Positions 30,593 to 40,555 are shown, counted from the first letter of the stretch. The stretch: DNA of 46,574 nucleotides from Pseudomonadota bacterium (GCA_027624175.1 JAQBXT010000011.1:1-46574); one strand, 5' to 3'. The notes: generated by a model from the letters alone, not told the origin. Translations and numbers: made by a program.

Positions 30593-30680
30593 TGGTGCCC
30601 ACGAGCAGACTCGAACTGCTACGGCTGATTAGGCCACTAGCCCCTCAAGCTAGCGTGTCTACCAATTTCACCACGTGGGC
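30593..30680 (-). tRNA. tRNA-Leu (anticodon GAG)
   Basis: Folds by eye into a class II tRNA with a long variable arm. The acceptor stem is GCCCACG with CGTGGGC, the D stem GTG with CAC, and the anticodon stem CTAGC with GCTAG around the loop TTGAGGG (anticodon GAG at plus-strand 30644-30646). The T arm is AGCAG-TTCGAGT-CTGCT, followed by discriminator A and an encoded CCA. 88 nt with CCA. It sits between secG and nuoA, as in other betaproteobacteria, but unusually close to nuoA. Confidence 0.96.
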
Positions 30681-30694
30681 GTCGCATGGAGCGA

Positions 30695-30700
30695 ATTATC
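30695..30700 (-). promoter_or_regulatory. Possible -10 element for tRNA-Leu and the nuo operon
   Basis: GATAAT on the minus strand lies in the 29-bp gap between secG and tRNA-Leu and would start transcription about 8 nt before the mature tRNA 5' end. TATAGA just upstream is a second candidate. No good -35 hexamer was found. It is the nearest candidate upstream of nuoA because the tRNA leaves no room downstream. Confidence 0.35.
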
Positions 30701-30709
30701 CTCTATAAA

Positions 30710-31084
30710 TCATTGCGGCACGTCGCGCGCGCGCGAACCTGCGGGCTCCCCCGCCGCAGGCTGTGGGAGCTTGGTCGCCGGCTTGACCGGCTGCACCTTT
30801 TTCGCCGCGTCCATCACCGTGCCGCCTTCGGCCCGCGGCTTGCTGCCGCCGAGATAGGCCAGCCCCAGGCTGCTGACGAAAAAAATCGTCGCCAGCGCCG
30901 CGGTGGCACGCGACAGGAAGTTCGCCGAGCCAGTGGCGCCGAACAGGCTGCCCGAGGAACCGCCGCCGAAGCCCGAGCCCATGTCCGCGCCCTTGCCGTG
31001 CTGGAGCAGCACGAGGCCGATGATGCTGAGTGCCACCAGCACGTGCGCCACGATGATCACACCAGTCCACTGCTGCCAGTCCAT
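30710..31084 (-). CDS. secG: Protein translocase subunit SecG
   Basis: Small membrane component of the SecYEG export channel. The 124-residue protein has two helices (VIIVAHVLVALSIIGLVLLQ and ATAALATIFFVSSLGLAYLG) joined by the typical loop HGKGADMGSGFGGGSSGSLFG. A charged and Pro-rich tail follows. It starts 4 nt after the tpiA stop, so tpiA and secG are co-transcribed. Confidence 0.95.
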   Translation of the reverse strand: MDWQQWTGVIIVAHVLVALSIIGLVLLQHGKGADMGSGFGGGSSGSLFGATGSANFLSRATAALATIFFVSSLGLAYLGGSKPRAEGGTVMDAAKKVQPVKPATKLPQPAAGEPAGSRARDVPQ

Positions 31085-31088
31085 AGTC

Positions 31089-31811
31089 TCATCCCTTGCG
31101 TTGCGCCATCCCGCAGATGGCGATGAAATCCTTGGCGACCAGCGCAGCCCCGCCGATCAGCCCCCCGTCGACGTCCGGCAGGGCGAAGATCGCCGCCGCG
31201 TTGTCCGGCTTGACGCTGCCACCGTAAAGGATGCGCGTCGCAGCGGACATGCGCTTTCTGAGAAATCCATGCACTGCCTGTACCTGCTCCGGGCTTGCCG
31301 TGCGGCCGGTGCCGATCGCCCACACCGGCTCATACGCAAGCACCGCATCGCCAAACTTGCAGCGCCCGAGCACCGCGTCGAGCTGCCGCGCCACCACTTC
31401 TTCGGTGCGCCCCGCGTCGCGCTCCGCGAGCGTTTCACCAATGCAGAAAATCGGCCGCAACCCCGCGCCTTGCGCCGCGGCGAATTTCGCCGCCGCAACG
31501 GCATCGGTTTCGCCGTAGATCTGGCGACGCTCCGAGTGCCCCACCAACACGTAGCGGCAGCCGAACTCCGTCAGCATCGCCGCCGAAACCTCGCCGGTGT
31601 AGGCACCCTGCGCGTGCTCGCTCACGTTCTGCGCGCCCCACGCGATCGCGGTGCCCTTCAGCCGCTCCGCGGCCTGCGCGAGGTATGGAAACGGCACGCA
31701 GACCGCGCTTTCCACGCCCTGCACACCCGCGACGAGCGCACCGAGCAGCGCCCGGTTCGCCGCCAGGCTGCCGTGCATTTTCCAGTTACCGACAACCAGG
31801 GGCGCGCACAT
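31089..31811 (-). CDS. tpiA: Triosephosphate isomerase
   Basis: Interconverts glyceraldehyde 3-phosphate and dihydroxyacetone phosphate in glycolysis and gluconeogenesis. In the 240-residue barrel, Lys11 in GNWKMHG, the catalytic His in VLVGHSERR and the catalytic Glu in [12 protein letters not shown] are all present, with the phosphate loop [11 protein letters not shown] and GGLIGGAAL. The start at 31811 is the only sensible one. The 90-bp gap upstream should hold its promoter; -10-like TAAGAT lies near 31830, but the -35 is unclear. Confidence 0.97.
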   Translation of the reverse strand: MCAPLVVGNWKMHGSLAANRALLGALVAGVQGVESAVCVPFPYLAQAAERLKGTAIAWGAQNVSEHAQGAYTGEVSAAMLTEFGCRYVLVGHSERRQIYGETDAVAAAKFAAAQGAGLRPIFCIGETLAERDAGRTEEVVARQLDAVLGRCKFGDAVLAYEPVWAIGTGRTASPEQVQAVHGFLRKRMSAATRILYGGSVKPDNAAAIFALPDVDGGLIGGAALVAKDFIAICGMAQRKG

Positions 31812-31891
31812 CTTCCGGGGTTATCTTAAGCCGCTGAATGTTACCGCAATTACCCGGATTGTGCGACGCGGCACGCGGTTCGTCGCCAGCC

Positions 31892-31905
31892 TTGATCTGA
31901 GTCAA
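31892..31905 (-). promoter_or_regulatory. FNR-like dyad upstream of tpiA, at the end of the cytochrome gene
   Basis: On the minus strand TTGAC-TCAG-ATCAA differs from the FNR consensus TTGAT-N4-ATCAA at one base. It overlaps the stop of the cytochrome gene and lies 81-94 nt before tpiA. A near-identical 14-mer (two differences) sits at 33808-33821 on the other side of the flavoprotein-cytochrome pair. It could be a real site, a flanking repeat or chance. Confidence 0.4.
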
Positions 31906-32453
31906 CGCGCGCCGCGACGCCGCCGCAGGAAACGCACCATGAGCAGGGCAAGTGCGAGGAACGCCACCGCTGCTGCCGCGCCCCACTCCGCCCACGCTCG
32001 TGCACCTGCAGCGGGATAGGTCTCGCCGAGGTGCGCGACGATCTGCGCGCGTTCGCCGGGCTCGAGCGCGGCGTCGTTCAGCCATTGCATGCGCAGCACC
32101 ACCCATTGCCAGCCAACCCAGGTGTGGCCTTGCGCCGAATAATGCTCCGCGCCGTGGCAGCGCGTGCAGCGCGCCTCGGTCAGCCTGACGGCATGGGGCC
32201 GCGCGTCGCGCTCCGCCTGCAGGCGGGCGCGCTCGGCTTCTTTGCGCTCGCGCTCTTCGCGCTCGCGCTCCTCGGCGCGACGGCGGTCCTCCTCGAAGCG
32301 CTTGGCGTCGCGAGCGCGCTCTTCGGGGGAAAGCGTGCGGCCGGTCTTCGGCTCATAGGCAGACGCGTCGAGCTCGGCGCGCGCGGCGGGCGCCGCGAAG
32401 CCCAGAAAGCAGGCCGCCGCGCAGCCAAGGAGGAGGACGAAGCGAAGCCTTAG
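31902..32453 (-). CDS. Membrane-anchored monohaem cytochrome c, no clear start codon
   Basis: About 183 residues of cytochrome c. A signal-peptide-like stretch ([18 protein letters not shown]) is followed by a Glu/Arg-rich probable coiled coil (about 45-85), the haem site CTRCH (about 96-100), a likely Met ligand in VVLRMQWLN, and a C-terminal membrane helix (about 158-175) with a basic end. The haem domain should face the periplasm. The frame begins exactly where the flavoprotein stops (CTAA), but no ATG, GTG or TTG exists in frame within more than 60 codons upstream, so either a rare start or an indel is implied. The tight junction suggests a working pair with the flavoprotein. Confidence 0.75.
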   Translation of the reverse strand, partial: LRLRFVLLLGCAAACFLGFAAPAARAELDASAYEPKTGRTLSPEERARDAKRFEEDRRRAEEREREERERKEAERARLQAERDARPHAVRLTEARCTRCHGAEHYSAQGHTWVGWQWVVLRMQWLNDAALEPGERAQIVAHLGETYPAAGARAWAEWGAAAAVAFLALALLMVRFLRRRRGAR

Positions 32454-33772
32454 TCGGGCTGCGAACGTCGAAGCGCCTGCGCCGCGTCGGCGAGCGCGCC
32501 GCCATTGGCCGGATGCCCCCCCTGGGCCACATACTCTATCGCGCTCTGCGCCGCCCGGCGGCCGAACACCAGCAGCTCGGTGAGCGAGTTCGAGCCCAGG
32601 CGGTTCGCACCGTTGATGCTCACGCACGCGCATTCGCCTGCTGCGTACAGACCCGGCAAGGGCGTCGCGGCGTTGATGTCGGTGTGGATGCCGCCCATCA
32701 TGTAATGCACGACCGGGCGCACCGGGACCGGATCCTTCACCGGGTCGACGCCCATGTAGCTGATGGACATGTCGCGCACCAGCGGCAGGCGCTCGTCGAT
32801 CTTCTTTTCGCCCAGGTGGCGCATGTCGAGCAGCATGCACTCGCCCCACTGCGTCGGCACCATGCGGCCCTTTTTCTGCTCCTGCCAGAACGCCTGGCTG
32901 ACCCGGTCGCGCGGGCCGAGTTCCATTGTCTTCAGCTCCGGCTTGCCCAGCGGCGTCTCCGGGCCCATGCCGTAGTCCTGCAGGAAGCGCCGGCCGTCCT
33001 TGTTGAGCAGCACGCCGCCTTCGCCGCGGCAGGCCTCGGTGAGCAGGGTGCCGATGCTCGGCAGTCCGGTCGGGTGGTACTGCACGAACTCCATGTCCTT
33101 CAGCGGCACGCCGGCGCGATAGGCGAGCGCCATGCCGTCGCCGGTCTTGATGGCGCCGTTGGTGGTGAACGGGAACATGCGCCCCGCGCCCCCGCCGGCA
33201 ACGATCACCGCGCGCGCTTCGAATGACCGCATTTGCCCGCTGCGCATCTCGATGGCCACCAGGCCCGCGCAGCGGCCCTCGGCGACCAGCAGCTCGGTCG
33301 CGTAGTACTCGTCGAAGCGCTGGATCGATTCGAACTGCAGCGAGGTCTGGAACAGCGTGTGCAGGATGTGGAAACCCGACTTGTCGGCGGCGAACCAGGT
33401 GCGCTGCTTCTTCATGCCGCCGAACGGGCGCACCGCCACCGAGCCGTCCGCCTCGCGGCTCCAGGGGCAGCCCCAATGCTCGAGCTGGATGAGCTCCTTG
33501 GGCGCCTCGCGGATGAAGAAATCGACCGCGTCCTGGTCCGAGAGCCAGTCGCCGCCGCCGACCGTGTCCTCGAAATGCTGCTCCAGGCTGTCGTCGGGCT
33601 TGATCACGCCCGCAGCGCCGCCTTCCGCCGCACAGGTGTGGCTGCGCATCGGGTAAACCTTGGAGATCAGGGCGATGCGCAGCTTCGGATCGGCTTGCGC
33701 CAGGGCGATGGCGGCGCGAAGCCCCGCGCCGCCCGCGCCGATGATCGCCACGTCCGTGTCGAGGGTTTCCAC
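32450..33772 (-). CDS. FrdA-like fumarate reductase/succinate dehydrogenase flavoprotein, catalytic core only
   Basis: A 440-residue flavoprotein closely resembling FrdA of E. coli over its first 400 residues. It has the dinucleotide fold [12 protein letters not shown], covalent-FAD His45 in [12 protein letters not shown], and substrate and proton-relay residues His233, Arg288, His356 and Arg391 in the contexts [24 protein letters not shown] and [10 protein letters not shown]. Full-length FrdA has about 600 residues; the helical C-terminal domain is missing and the chain ends about 37 residues after [10 protein letters not shown]. No frdB, frdC or frdD is nearby. The start is GTG 33772, matching the family start. 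The core architecture recalls flavocytochrome c fumarate reductases, which also lack that domain. Either a functional split enzyme or a decayed frd remnant. Confidence 0.85.
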   Translation of the reverse strand: METLDTDVAIIGAGGAGLRAAIALAQADPKLRIALISKVYPMRSHTCAAEGGAAGVIKPDDSLEQHFEDTVGGGDWLSDQDAVDFFIREAPKELIQLEHWGCPWSREADGSVAVRPFGGMKKQRTWFAADKSGFHILHTLFQTSLQFESIQRFDEYYATELLVAEGRCAGLVAIEMRSGQMRSFEARAVIVAGGGAGRMFPFTTNGAIKTGDGMALAYRAGVPLKDMEFVQYHPTGLPSIGTLLTEACRGEGGVLLNKDGRRFLQDYGMGPETPLGKPELKTMELGPRDRVSQAFWQEQKKGRMVPTQWGECMLLDMRHLGEKKIDERLPLVRDMSISYMGVDPVKDPVPVRPVVHYMMGGIHTDINAATPLPGLYAAGECACVSINGANRLGSNSLTELLVFGRRAAQSAIEYVAQGGHPANGGALADAAQALRRSQPD

Positions 33773-33807
33773 GCTGCGCCATGCTGCGCCGCCTGGCGGA
33801 CGCGCAC

Positions 33808-33821
33808 TTGACTTGAGTCAA
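33808..33821 (-). promoter_or_regulatory. FNR/DNR-like box upstream of the flavoprotein gene
   Basis: TTGAC-TCAA-GTCAA on the minus strand is a symmetric TTGAC-N4-GTCAA dyad, as bound by Crp/FNR-type regulators of the DNR kind. It lies 36-49 nt before the GTG of the flavoprotein, a position suited to activation if the transcript starts at or very near the GTG. No -10 element is obvious. It sits just after the truncated arsC. Confidence 0.5.
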
Positions 33822-33831
33822 ATGCGGGTCG

Positions 33832-33993
33832 CGCGCCCGGCGGGTGGCTGCCCGCGCTGTAGGCGACGAAGCGTCCCCGGCCGGCGGCGTTGAGGTAGGC
33901 CTCGGCCATGATCGAGCGCGCCGAGTTGCCGGTGCAGAGGAACAGGACGTTGAAGGCGGGGGCGTGGCTCACGCGGTTGAGGGCATCGCTCAC
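33832..33993 (-). pseudogene. arsC: Truncated arsenate reductase (LMW-phosphatase type)
   Basis: About 54 codons of a thioredoxin-linked arsenate reductase of the low-molecular-weight phosphatase fold. The P-loop CTGNSARS with nucleophile Cys20 and Arg26 is intact, followed by [20 protein letters not shown]. The usual protein has about 140-165 residues with further redox Cys and the catalytic Asp-Pro; all this is missing, because recognisable sequence ends at HPPGA and the flavoprotein control region begins. The frame stays open to 33667 but without family similarity. The GTG start at 33993 overlaps the acr3 stop as GTGA, so it was the last gene of the ars operon. Likely inactive. Confidence 0.75.
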
Positions 33994-35015
33994 GCGGCGG
34001 CGGCCTCGTACCAGCGTCGGGAGCGATTGACGATGCACACGACCGAGAGCATCACGGGCACCTCGACCAGCACCCCGACCACGGTCGCCAAGGCGGCGCC
34101 GGAGTTGAAGCCGAACAGCGTGATCGCCGCAGCCACCGCCAACTCGAAAAAATTGCTCGCGCCGATCAGCGCCGAGGGGCCGGCCACGCTGTGCGCAACG
34201 CGCAGGCGCCGGTTGAGGAGATAGGCGAGACCCGAGTTGAAGTACACCTGCACCAGGATCGGCACGGCGAGCATCGCGATGATGAGCGGCTGGGCGAGGA
34301 TCTGGCGCCCCTGGAAGGCGAACAGCAGCACGATGGTGGCGAGCAGCGCCGCGACCGACCAGGGATGGATGCGCGCGAGCATCGCCTGCAGGCGCACCTC
34401 GCCCCCCATCAGCAGGGACGCGCGCCACAATTGCGCGAGGACCACCGGGACGACGATATAGAGCAGCACCGAGATGAACAGCGTGTCCCAGGGCACCACG
34501 ATCGCCGAGAGGCCGAGGAGCAGCGCGACGATCGGCGCGAAGGCGACGATCATGATCGCGTCGTTGAGCGCCACCTGGCTGAGCGTGAAGTAGGGATCGC
34601 CCTGCGTGAGGCGGCTCCAGACGAAAACCATCGCCGTGCAGGGCGCCGCGGCAAGGAGAATCAGTCCGGCGACGTAGCTGTCGATCTGTTCCGCCGGCAG
34701 CCACGGAGCGAACACGCCGCGCAGGAAGAACCAGGCGAGCAGTGCCATGGAAAACGGCTTGACCAGCCAGTTGACGGCGAGGGTCACGCCGATGCCGCGC
34801 CAGTGCTGGCGCACCTGCCCCATCGCCGCGAAGTCGATGCGCAGGAGCATCGGGATGATCATCACCCAGATGAGCAGCCCGACCGGCAGGTTGACCTGCG
34901 CCACCTCCATGCGCCCCAGCGCCTCGAAGGGCGCCGGCAGCGATTGCCCCAGGGCGACGCCCGCGACGATGCACAGGATCACCCAGAGCGTGAGCCAGCG
35001 CTCGAAAAGGCTCAT
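33990..35015 (-). CDS. acr3: Arsenite efflux permease, ACR3 family
   Basis: Inner-membrane carrier that exports arsenite. It has 341 residues and about 10 helices. The essential Cys is at residue 126 in [16 protein letters not shown], the family hallmark, and the conserved NWLVKPF and [14 protein letters not shown] regions are present. The start at 35015 ([15 protein letters not shown]) was chosen over an upstream one because it lies 1 nt after the arsI stop and matches family starts. Third gene of the arsR-arsI-acr3-arsC operon. Confidence 0.95.
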   Translation of the reverse strand: MSLFERWLTLWVILCIVAGVALGQSLPAPFEALGRMEVAQVNLPVGLLIWVMIIPMLLRIDFAAMGQVRQHWRGIGVTLAVNWLVKPFSMALLAWFFLRGVFAPWLPAEQIDSYVAGLILLAAAPCTAMVFVWSRLTQGDPYFTLSQVALNDAIMIVAFAPIVALLLGLSAIVVPWDTLFISVLLYIVVPVVLAQLWRASLLMGGEVRLQAMLARIHPWSVAALLATIVLLFAFQGRQILAQPLIIAMLAVPILVQVYFNSGLAYLLNRRLRVAHSVAGPSALIGASNFFELAVAAAITLFGFNSGAALATVVGVLVEVPVMLSVVCIVNRSRRWYEAAAA

Positions 35016-35016
35016 C

Positions 35017-35451
35017 TCAGGCGGGCGTCGGCGCGCAGCAGGCTGTCTTGGCTTCCCTCGCCTCGGTGCGGGTGTCGTCACCGTAGCGCGGCGCGGCCTC
35101 CAGGGTGTGGAACGATTCCCAGGCGATGCCCTGCGGGTCGAGCGTCCAGTGCTTGTCGCTCTTCGCGTAGCAGCAGGTCGCGTTCTTCTGGTCCATGATC
35201 GCCACGTCGGCCTGCGCGAGCTGCGTGCGCAGCTGCCCGAGCTCGGCGTCGTCGTCGACCTGGATGCCGAGGTGGTCGAGCCCGCTCTTCGCGCCGCGCT
35301 TCGAGATGGCGAAGTTCACGCGCGGATCCTCCAGCTGCCACTTGGCGTAGTCGTCCTTCTTCACGGTGGGCTCGGCGTCGAACAGCGCCTTGTAGAAGCG
35401 GATGCTCTGCGCGAGGTCATGCACGGCGACGTGTACGTGTAGGCGTTTCAT
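35017..35451 (-). CDS. arsI: ArsI/CadI-type dioxygenase (C-As lyase)
   Basis: Small vicinal-oxygen-chelate protein of 144 residues. ArsI enzymes use Fe(II) and oxygen to break the carbon-arsenic bond of trivalent organoarsenicals such as methylarsenite. Visible here are the likely metal ligands His5, His60 and Glu112 and the substrate-binding vicinal pair Cys93-Cys94 in ATCCYAKSDKHW. A second Cys pair is in the C-terminal tail (TACCAPTPA). GGAGAAGAG ahead of the ATG at 35451 supports this start, which lies inside the 3' end of arsR. CadI-type cadmium-induced proteins share the fold, so the exact substrate is not certain. Confidence 0.85.
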   Translation of the reverse strand: MKRLHVHVAVHDLAQSIRFYKALFDAEPTVKKDDYAKWQLEDPRVNFAISKRGAKSGLDHLGIQVDDDAELGQLRTQLAQADVAIMDQKNATCCYAKSDKHWTLDPQGIAWESFHTLEAAPRYGDDTRTEAREAKTACCAPTPA

Positions 35452-35764
35452 TCTCTTCTCCGGTTGAAGGTTGGCAGGACGCACCGCCGCAGCAGTTCTC
35501 GCTGAGGAAGCCGACGAGCGCGTTCATGGCCTGGAAGTCGGCCGAATAGATCACGAAGCGGCCTTCCTGGCGGCTCTGCGCCAGCCGGGCGCGGTGCAGC
35601 CCGGCGAGGTGGAAGGACAGCGTCGCCGGCGCGAGATCGAGCTTGTCGCCGATCTGGCCGGCAGCCATGCCTTCCGGGCCCGCCTGGACCAGGAGCCGGA
35701 AGATGCCCAGCCGCGTGTCCTGCGCGAGGGCGCTCAGTGCCTGGACGGCCTGCTTCGTTTCCAT
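35417..35764 (-). CDS. arsR: Arsenic-responsive ArsR repressor
   Basis: Winged-helix repressor of 115 residues that releases DNA on binding As(III). The recognition helix is in LAPATLSFHLAGLHRARLA. The probable arsenic site is C-terminal: Cys91, Cys92 and Cys97 in ENCCGGASC, like the Acidithiobacillus-type ArsR rather than the plasmid R773 type. Its end overlaps the arsI start by 35 nt. The start at 35764 immediately follows a dyad operator containing the -10 element, so the mRNA is probably leaderless. Confidence 0.94.
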   Translation of the reverse strand: METKQAVQALSALAQDTRLGIFRLLVQAGPEGMAAGQIGDKLDLAPATLSFHLAGLHRARLAQSRQEGRFVIYSADFQAMNALVGFLSENCCGGASCQPSTGEENETPTRTRRRA

Positions 35765-35800
35765 GTTTCCAATAATATGGAAACGTTAGCCAAATGGCAA
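35765..35800 (-). promoter_or_regulatory. arsR operon promoter and operator
   Basis: On the minus strand, -35 TTGCCA (35800-35795), a 17-bp spacer, then -10 TATTAT (35777-35772), both one mismatch from consensus. A perfect 7-bp inverted repeat, GTTTCCA and TGGAAAC with 6 bp between (35765-35784), brackets the -10 and ends one base before the arsR ATG. ArsR bound there would block RNA polymerase. The expected transcript start is at about 35765, giving no leader. Confidence 0.75.
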
Positions 35801-35807
35801 GAAGCGG

Positions 35808-37145
35808 TCAGCCCACCGCGCGGCGCACCGCTTCCGCAATAGATTTCGCCGCCGCTTCAACCACTTGCCTCGGCTCACCCTCGACCATCACGCGCAGCAC
35901 CGGCTCCGTGCCCGAGGGTCGCAGCAACACCCGCCCCTTGCCGTCGAGGGACTTCTCGGCCTCGGCCTGTGCCGCCGCAATTGCCCGGTCCCTCTGCCAT
36001 TCGAAGCCGCGCGGCACCTGCACGTTGACGAGCACCTGCGGGAACATGACGAGGTCGGCGGTCAGCGCGGCGAGCGACTTGCCGCTAGCGCGCATGGCGC
36101 CGAGCACCTGCAGCGCGGAAATGATGCCATCGCCGGTCGTATGCTTGTCCAGGCACAGCAGGTGCCCCGAGTTCTCGCCACCGAGCAGCCAGCCCTTCTC
36201 GCGCAGCAGTTCCAGCACATAGCGGTCGCCGACCCGGGCGCGCGCGAAGGGCACACCGAGTTTGGCGAAGGCCTGCTCGACCGCGTAGTTGGTCATCAGG
36301 GTCCCGGCAACTCCGGCTACTTTTTCCTTCGATGCGCGATGCTTGACGATGGCATAGAGCAGCTGGTCGCCGTCGTACAGCGTCCCCGCGGCATCCGCCA
36401 TCAACAGGCGGTCGCCGTCGCCGTCGAGCGCGATGCCGAGGTCCGCCTTGTGCAACCGTACCGCGCCCTGCAGCTGCTGCGGGGCGTTGGCGCCGAACAT
36501 GTCGTTGATGTTCAGGCCGTCGGGCGACACGCCGATCGCCACGACCTCGGCACCCAGTTCATGGAAAACATCCGGCGCAACGCCGTAAGCCGCACCATGC
36601 GCGCAATCCACCACCACCCGCAGGCCGCGCAGATCGAGCGCGGCCGGAAAGCAGGACTTGCAGAACTCCACGTAACGGCCGGCCGCATCGTCCACGCCGC
36701 GTGCCTTGCCAAGCTTGGCCGACTCGTTGCAGCCGATCGGGGATTCCAGCGCGCGCTCGATCCCGGCTTCCACCGCGTCCGGGAGCTTGAAGCCGTCGCC
36801 GGAGAAGAACTTGATGCCGTTGTCGGCGTAGGGATTGTGCGACGCGCTGATCACCACCCCGGCCGACAGGTGCAGGACCCGCGCCAGGTAGGCGACGCCC
36901 GGGGTCGGCAGCGGGCCGCACAGCAGCACGTCCACGCCTGCGGCGGAAAAGCCGGCCTCGAGCGCCGCTTCGATCATGTAGCCGGAAATGCGCGTGTCCT
37001 TGCCGATCAGCACCGCGGGATGCTCCGCCTGTCCGGCGAGCACCTTTCCCGCGGCGTAACCCAGGCGCAGGACGAAGTCCGGCGTCATCGGCACTTCGCC
37101 CACCGTGCCGCGCACACCGTCCGTGCCGAAGTACCTGCGCGTCAT
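35808..37145 (-). CDS. glmM: Phosphoglucosamine mutase
   Basis: Converts glucosamine 6-phosphate to glucosamine 1-phosphate for peptidoglycan and lipopolysaccharide precursors. The 445-residue protein has the phospho-serine loop [12 protein letters not shown] with Ser102, the metal loop LDGDGDRLL and the sugar loop [11 protein letters not shown]. The start at 37145 ([16 protein letters not shown]) overlaps the folP stop as ATGA. Its stop lies 44 bp from the arsR start; that gap is filled by the arsR promoter. Confidence 0.97.
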   Translation of the reverse strand: MTRRYFGTDGVRGTVGEVPMTPDFVLRLGYAAGKVLAGQAEHPAVLIGKDTRISGYMIEAALEAGFSAAGVDVLLCGPLPTPGVAYLARVLHLSAGVVISASHNPYADNGIKFFSGDGFKLPDAVEAGIERALESPIGCNESAKLGKARGVDDAAGRYVEFCKSCFPAALDLRGLRVVVDCAHGAAYGVAPDVFHELGAEVVAIGVSPDGLNINDMFGANAPQQLQGAVRLHKADLGIALDGDGDRLLMADAAGTLYDGDQLLYAIVKHRASKEKVAGVAGTLMTNYAVEQAFAKLGVPFARARVGDRYVLELLREKGWLLGGENSGHLLCLDKHTTGDGIISALQVLGAMRASGKSLAALTADLVMFPQVLVNVQVPRGFEWQRDRAIAAAQAEAEKSLDGKGRVLLRPSGTEPVLRVMVEGEPRQVVEAAAKSIAEAVRRAVG

Positions 37146-37956
37146 GCCTGGCGCCAGGCTTCGAACATCAGAACCGCGTCGCGGGTTTCTTTCACGTCGT
37201 GCACGCGCAGTATTCTCGCCCCTCCGAGGAGCGCGAGCAAAGCCGCGGACAGGCTCCCGGCCAGCCGCTCCCCGACCTCGCGGCCGGTGATGCGACCCAG
37301 GGAGGACTTGCGCGACCAGCCGGCGAGGATCGGCACGCCCAAGTGGGCGAGCTCCGGCAGGCGCTTGAGGAGCGCGAGGTTGTGCTCCAGGGTCTTGCCG
37401 AAGCCGAAACCCGGGTCGGCGACGATGCGGCCGCGCGCGATGCCCGCGTTCTCGCAGGCAGCAACGCGCGCGGCGAGGAACTCGCCGACCTCCTGCACCA
37501 CGTCGACATAGCTGGGGGCCTGCTGCATGGTCCGGGGATCGCCCTGCATGTGCATCAGGCACAGTCCGCAACCGCTCTGCGCCACTGCCTGCATCGCACC
37601 CGGCGCCTGCAGCGCCTCGATGTCGTTGATCATCGAGGCGCCGGCGGCGAGCGCCGCCTGCATCACCTTGGGTCGGCGCGTGTCCACGGAGACGGGAACA
37701 TCGCGCAGCGCCTCCAGCACGGGAAGAACGCGCTGCAATTCCTCGTCCTCGGAAATCGGGGCCGCGCCAGGGCGGGTAGATTCGCCGCCCACGTCCACCA
37801 GGTCGGCGCCCTCATCGAACAGGCGGCGCGCCTGCACGATGGCGCTTTGCGCGTCGAAAAACCTGCCGCCGTCGGCAAAGGAGTCGGGCGTGACGTTGAG
37901 CACGCCCATGACCAGCGGCCGCTCGAGGCTCAGCTCGAAGCGGCCGCAATGCAGGG

Positions 37957-37960
<4 letters not shown>
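37142..37960 (-). CDS. folP: Dihydropteroate synthase
   Basis: Joins p-aminobenzoate to the pterin diphosphate in folate synthesis; target of sulfonamides. The 272-residue barrel has the signatures [27 protein letters not shown] and [13 protein letters not shown]. The start is TTG at 37960, which overlaps the ftsH stop as TTGA; no ATG or GTG fits. The ftsH-folP-glmM order is widely conserved in proteobacteria. Confidence 0.95.
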
Positions 37961-39849
<1,889 letters not shown>

Positions 39850-39928
39850 GGACTTGCTCCTTTTGGGGGCGGCGCGGCAGAAAACGAGTTTACGCCGTTT
39901 TGAATAGATTGCGGCGCAACTCCCAGGT

Positions 39929-40531
39929 TCAATGCCTTTTCAAGCCCCGTGCGAGCAAATAGTTCTCGCGGGACTCGCCCCGGGAGGCGGCAGGCTTCCT
40001 CACCCCGACTGTTTGAAACACCACCTTCAGCGCCTTCAGCACCTCGTCGAACGCGCTGCCGTGGAACACCTTCAACAGCAACGCCCCGTCGGGCTTCAAC
40101 GACTTCATGCACAGGTCGATGACAGCCAGCGAGATCTCCTCGGCGCGCGCCTGGTCCACCAACGGCACCCCGGTGACATTGGGCATCATGTCGGACAGCA
40201 CCACGTCGGCCCTGCCGCCGAGGGCGCCGTGGAGGTCCGCTTCGCGGAAGTCGCCTTTGAAGACCGTCACGCCGTGAATCGGCTCGACCTCGAGCACGTC
40301 CACCGCCACCACTTTTCCGTTGGGCTTCACCGTCTCTGCTGCCACCTGCGACCAACCGCCGGGGGCGGCACCAAGGTCAAGGATCAGCATCCCGGGCTTG
40401 ATGAGCTTGTCCTTGGCGATGAACTCCAGCAGCTTGAAAGCGGCGCGCGAGCGGTACCCGGCCTCCTTCGCCTGCCGCACGTAGGTGTCGGTGACGTGGC
40501 GGCGCAGCCAGGCTTTGTTGGACTTTGCCAT
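39929..40531 (-). CDS. rlmE: 23S rRNA 2'-O-ribose methyltransferase RlmE (FtsJ)
   Basis: Methylates U2552 of 23S rRNA late in large-subunit assembly. The 200-residue protein has the SAM loop [14 protein letters not shown] and the catalytic K-D-K-E set: Lys in [10 protein letters not shown], Asp in VLSDMMPN, Lys in LLLKVFHG and Glu in [11 protein letters not shown]. The start MAKSNKAWL at 40531 is 24 bp from the divergent yhbY start. A longer frame to 40918 is a shadow of yhbY. Confidence 0.96.
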   Translation of the reverse strand: MAKSNKAWLRRHVTDTYVRQAKEAGYRSRAAFKLLEFIAKDKLIKPGMLILDLGAAPGGWSQVAAETVKPNGKVVAVDVLEVEPIHGVTVFKGDFREADLHGALGGRADVVLSDMMPNVTGVPLVDQARAEEISLAVIDLCMKSLKPDGALLLKVFHGSAFDEVLKALKVVFQTVGVRKPAASRGESRENYLLARGLKRH

Positions 40532-40543
40532 CGCCGCTGATCT

Positions 40544-40549
40544 TATACT
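40544..40549 (+). promoter_or_regulatory. -10 element of yhbY, implying a leaderless mRNA
   Basis: TATACT lies in the 24-bp gap between the divergent rlmE and yhbY genes. A start 7 nt after it falls exactly on the A of the yhbY ATG at 40556, and no ribosome binding site precedes the ATG. The -35 region is inside rlmE and is weak (TTGGAC at 40518-40523, spacing too long). Confidence 0.45.
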
Positions 40550-40555
40550 CGCGTC

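Noticed and set aside
39850-39928. Promoter between rlmE and ftsH
   Set aside because: Several weak -10-like words are present but no pairing of -35 and -10 with acceptable spacing stood out.
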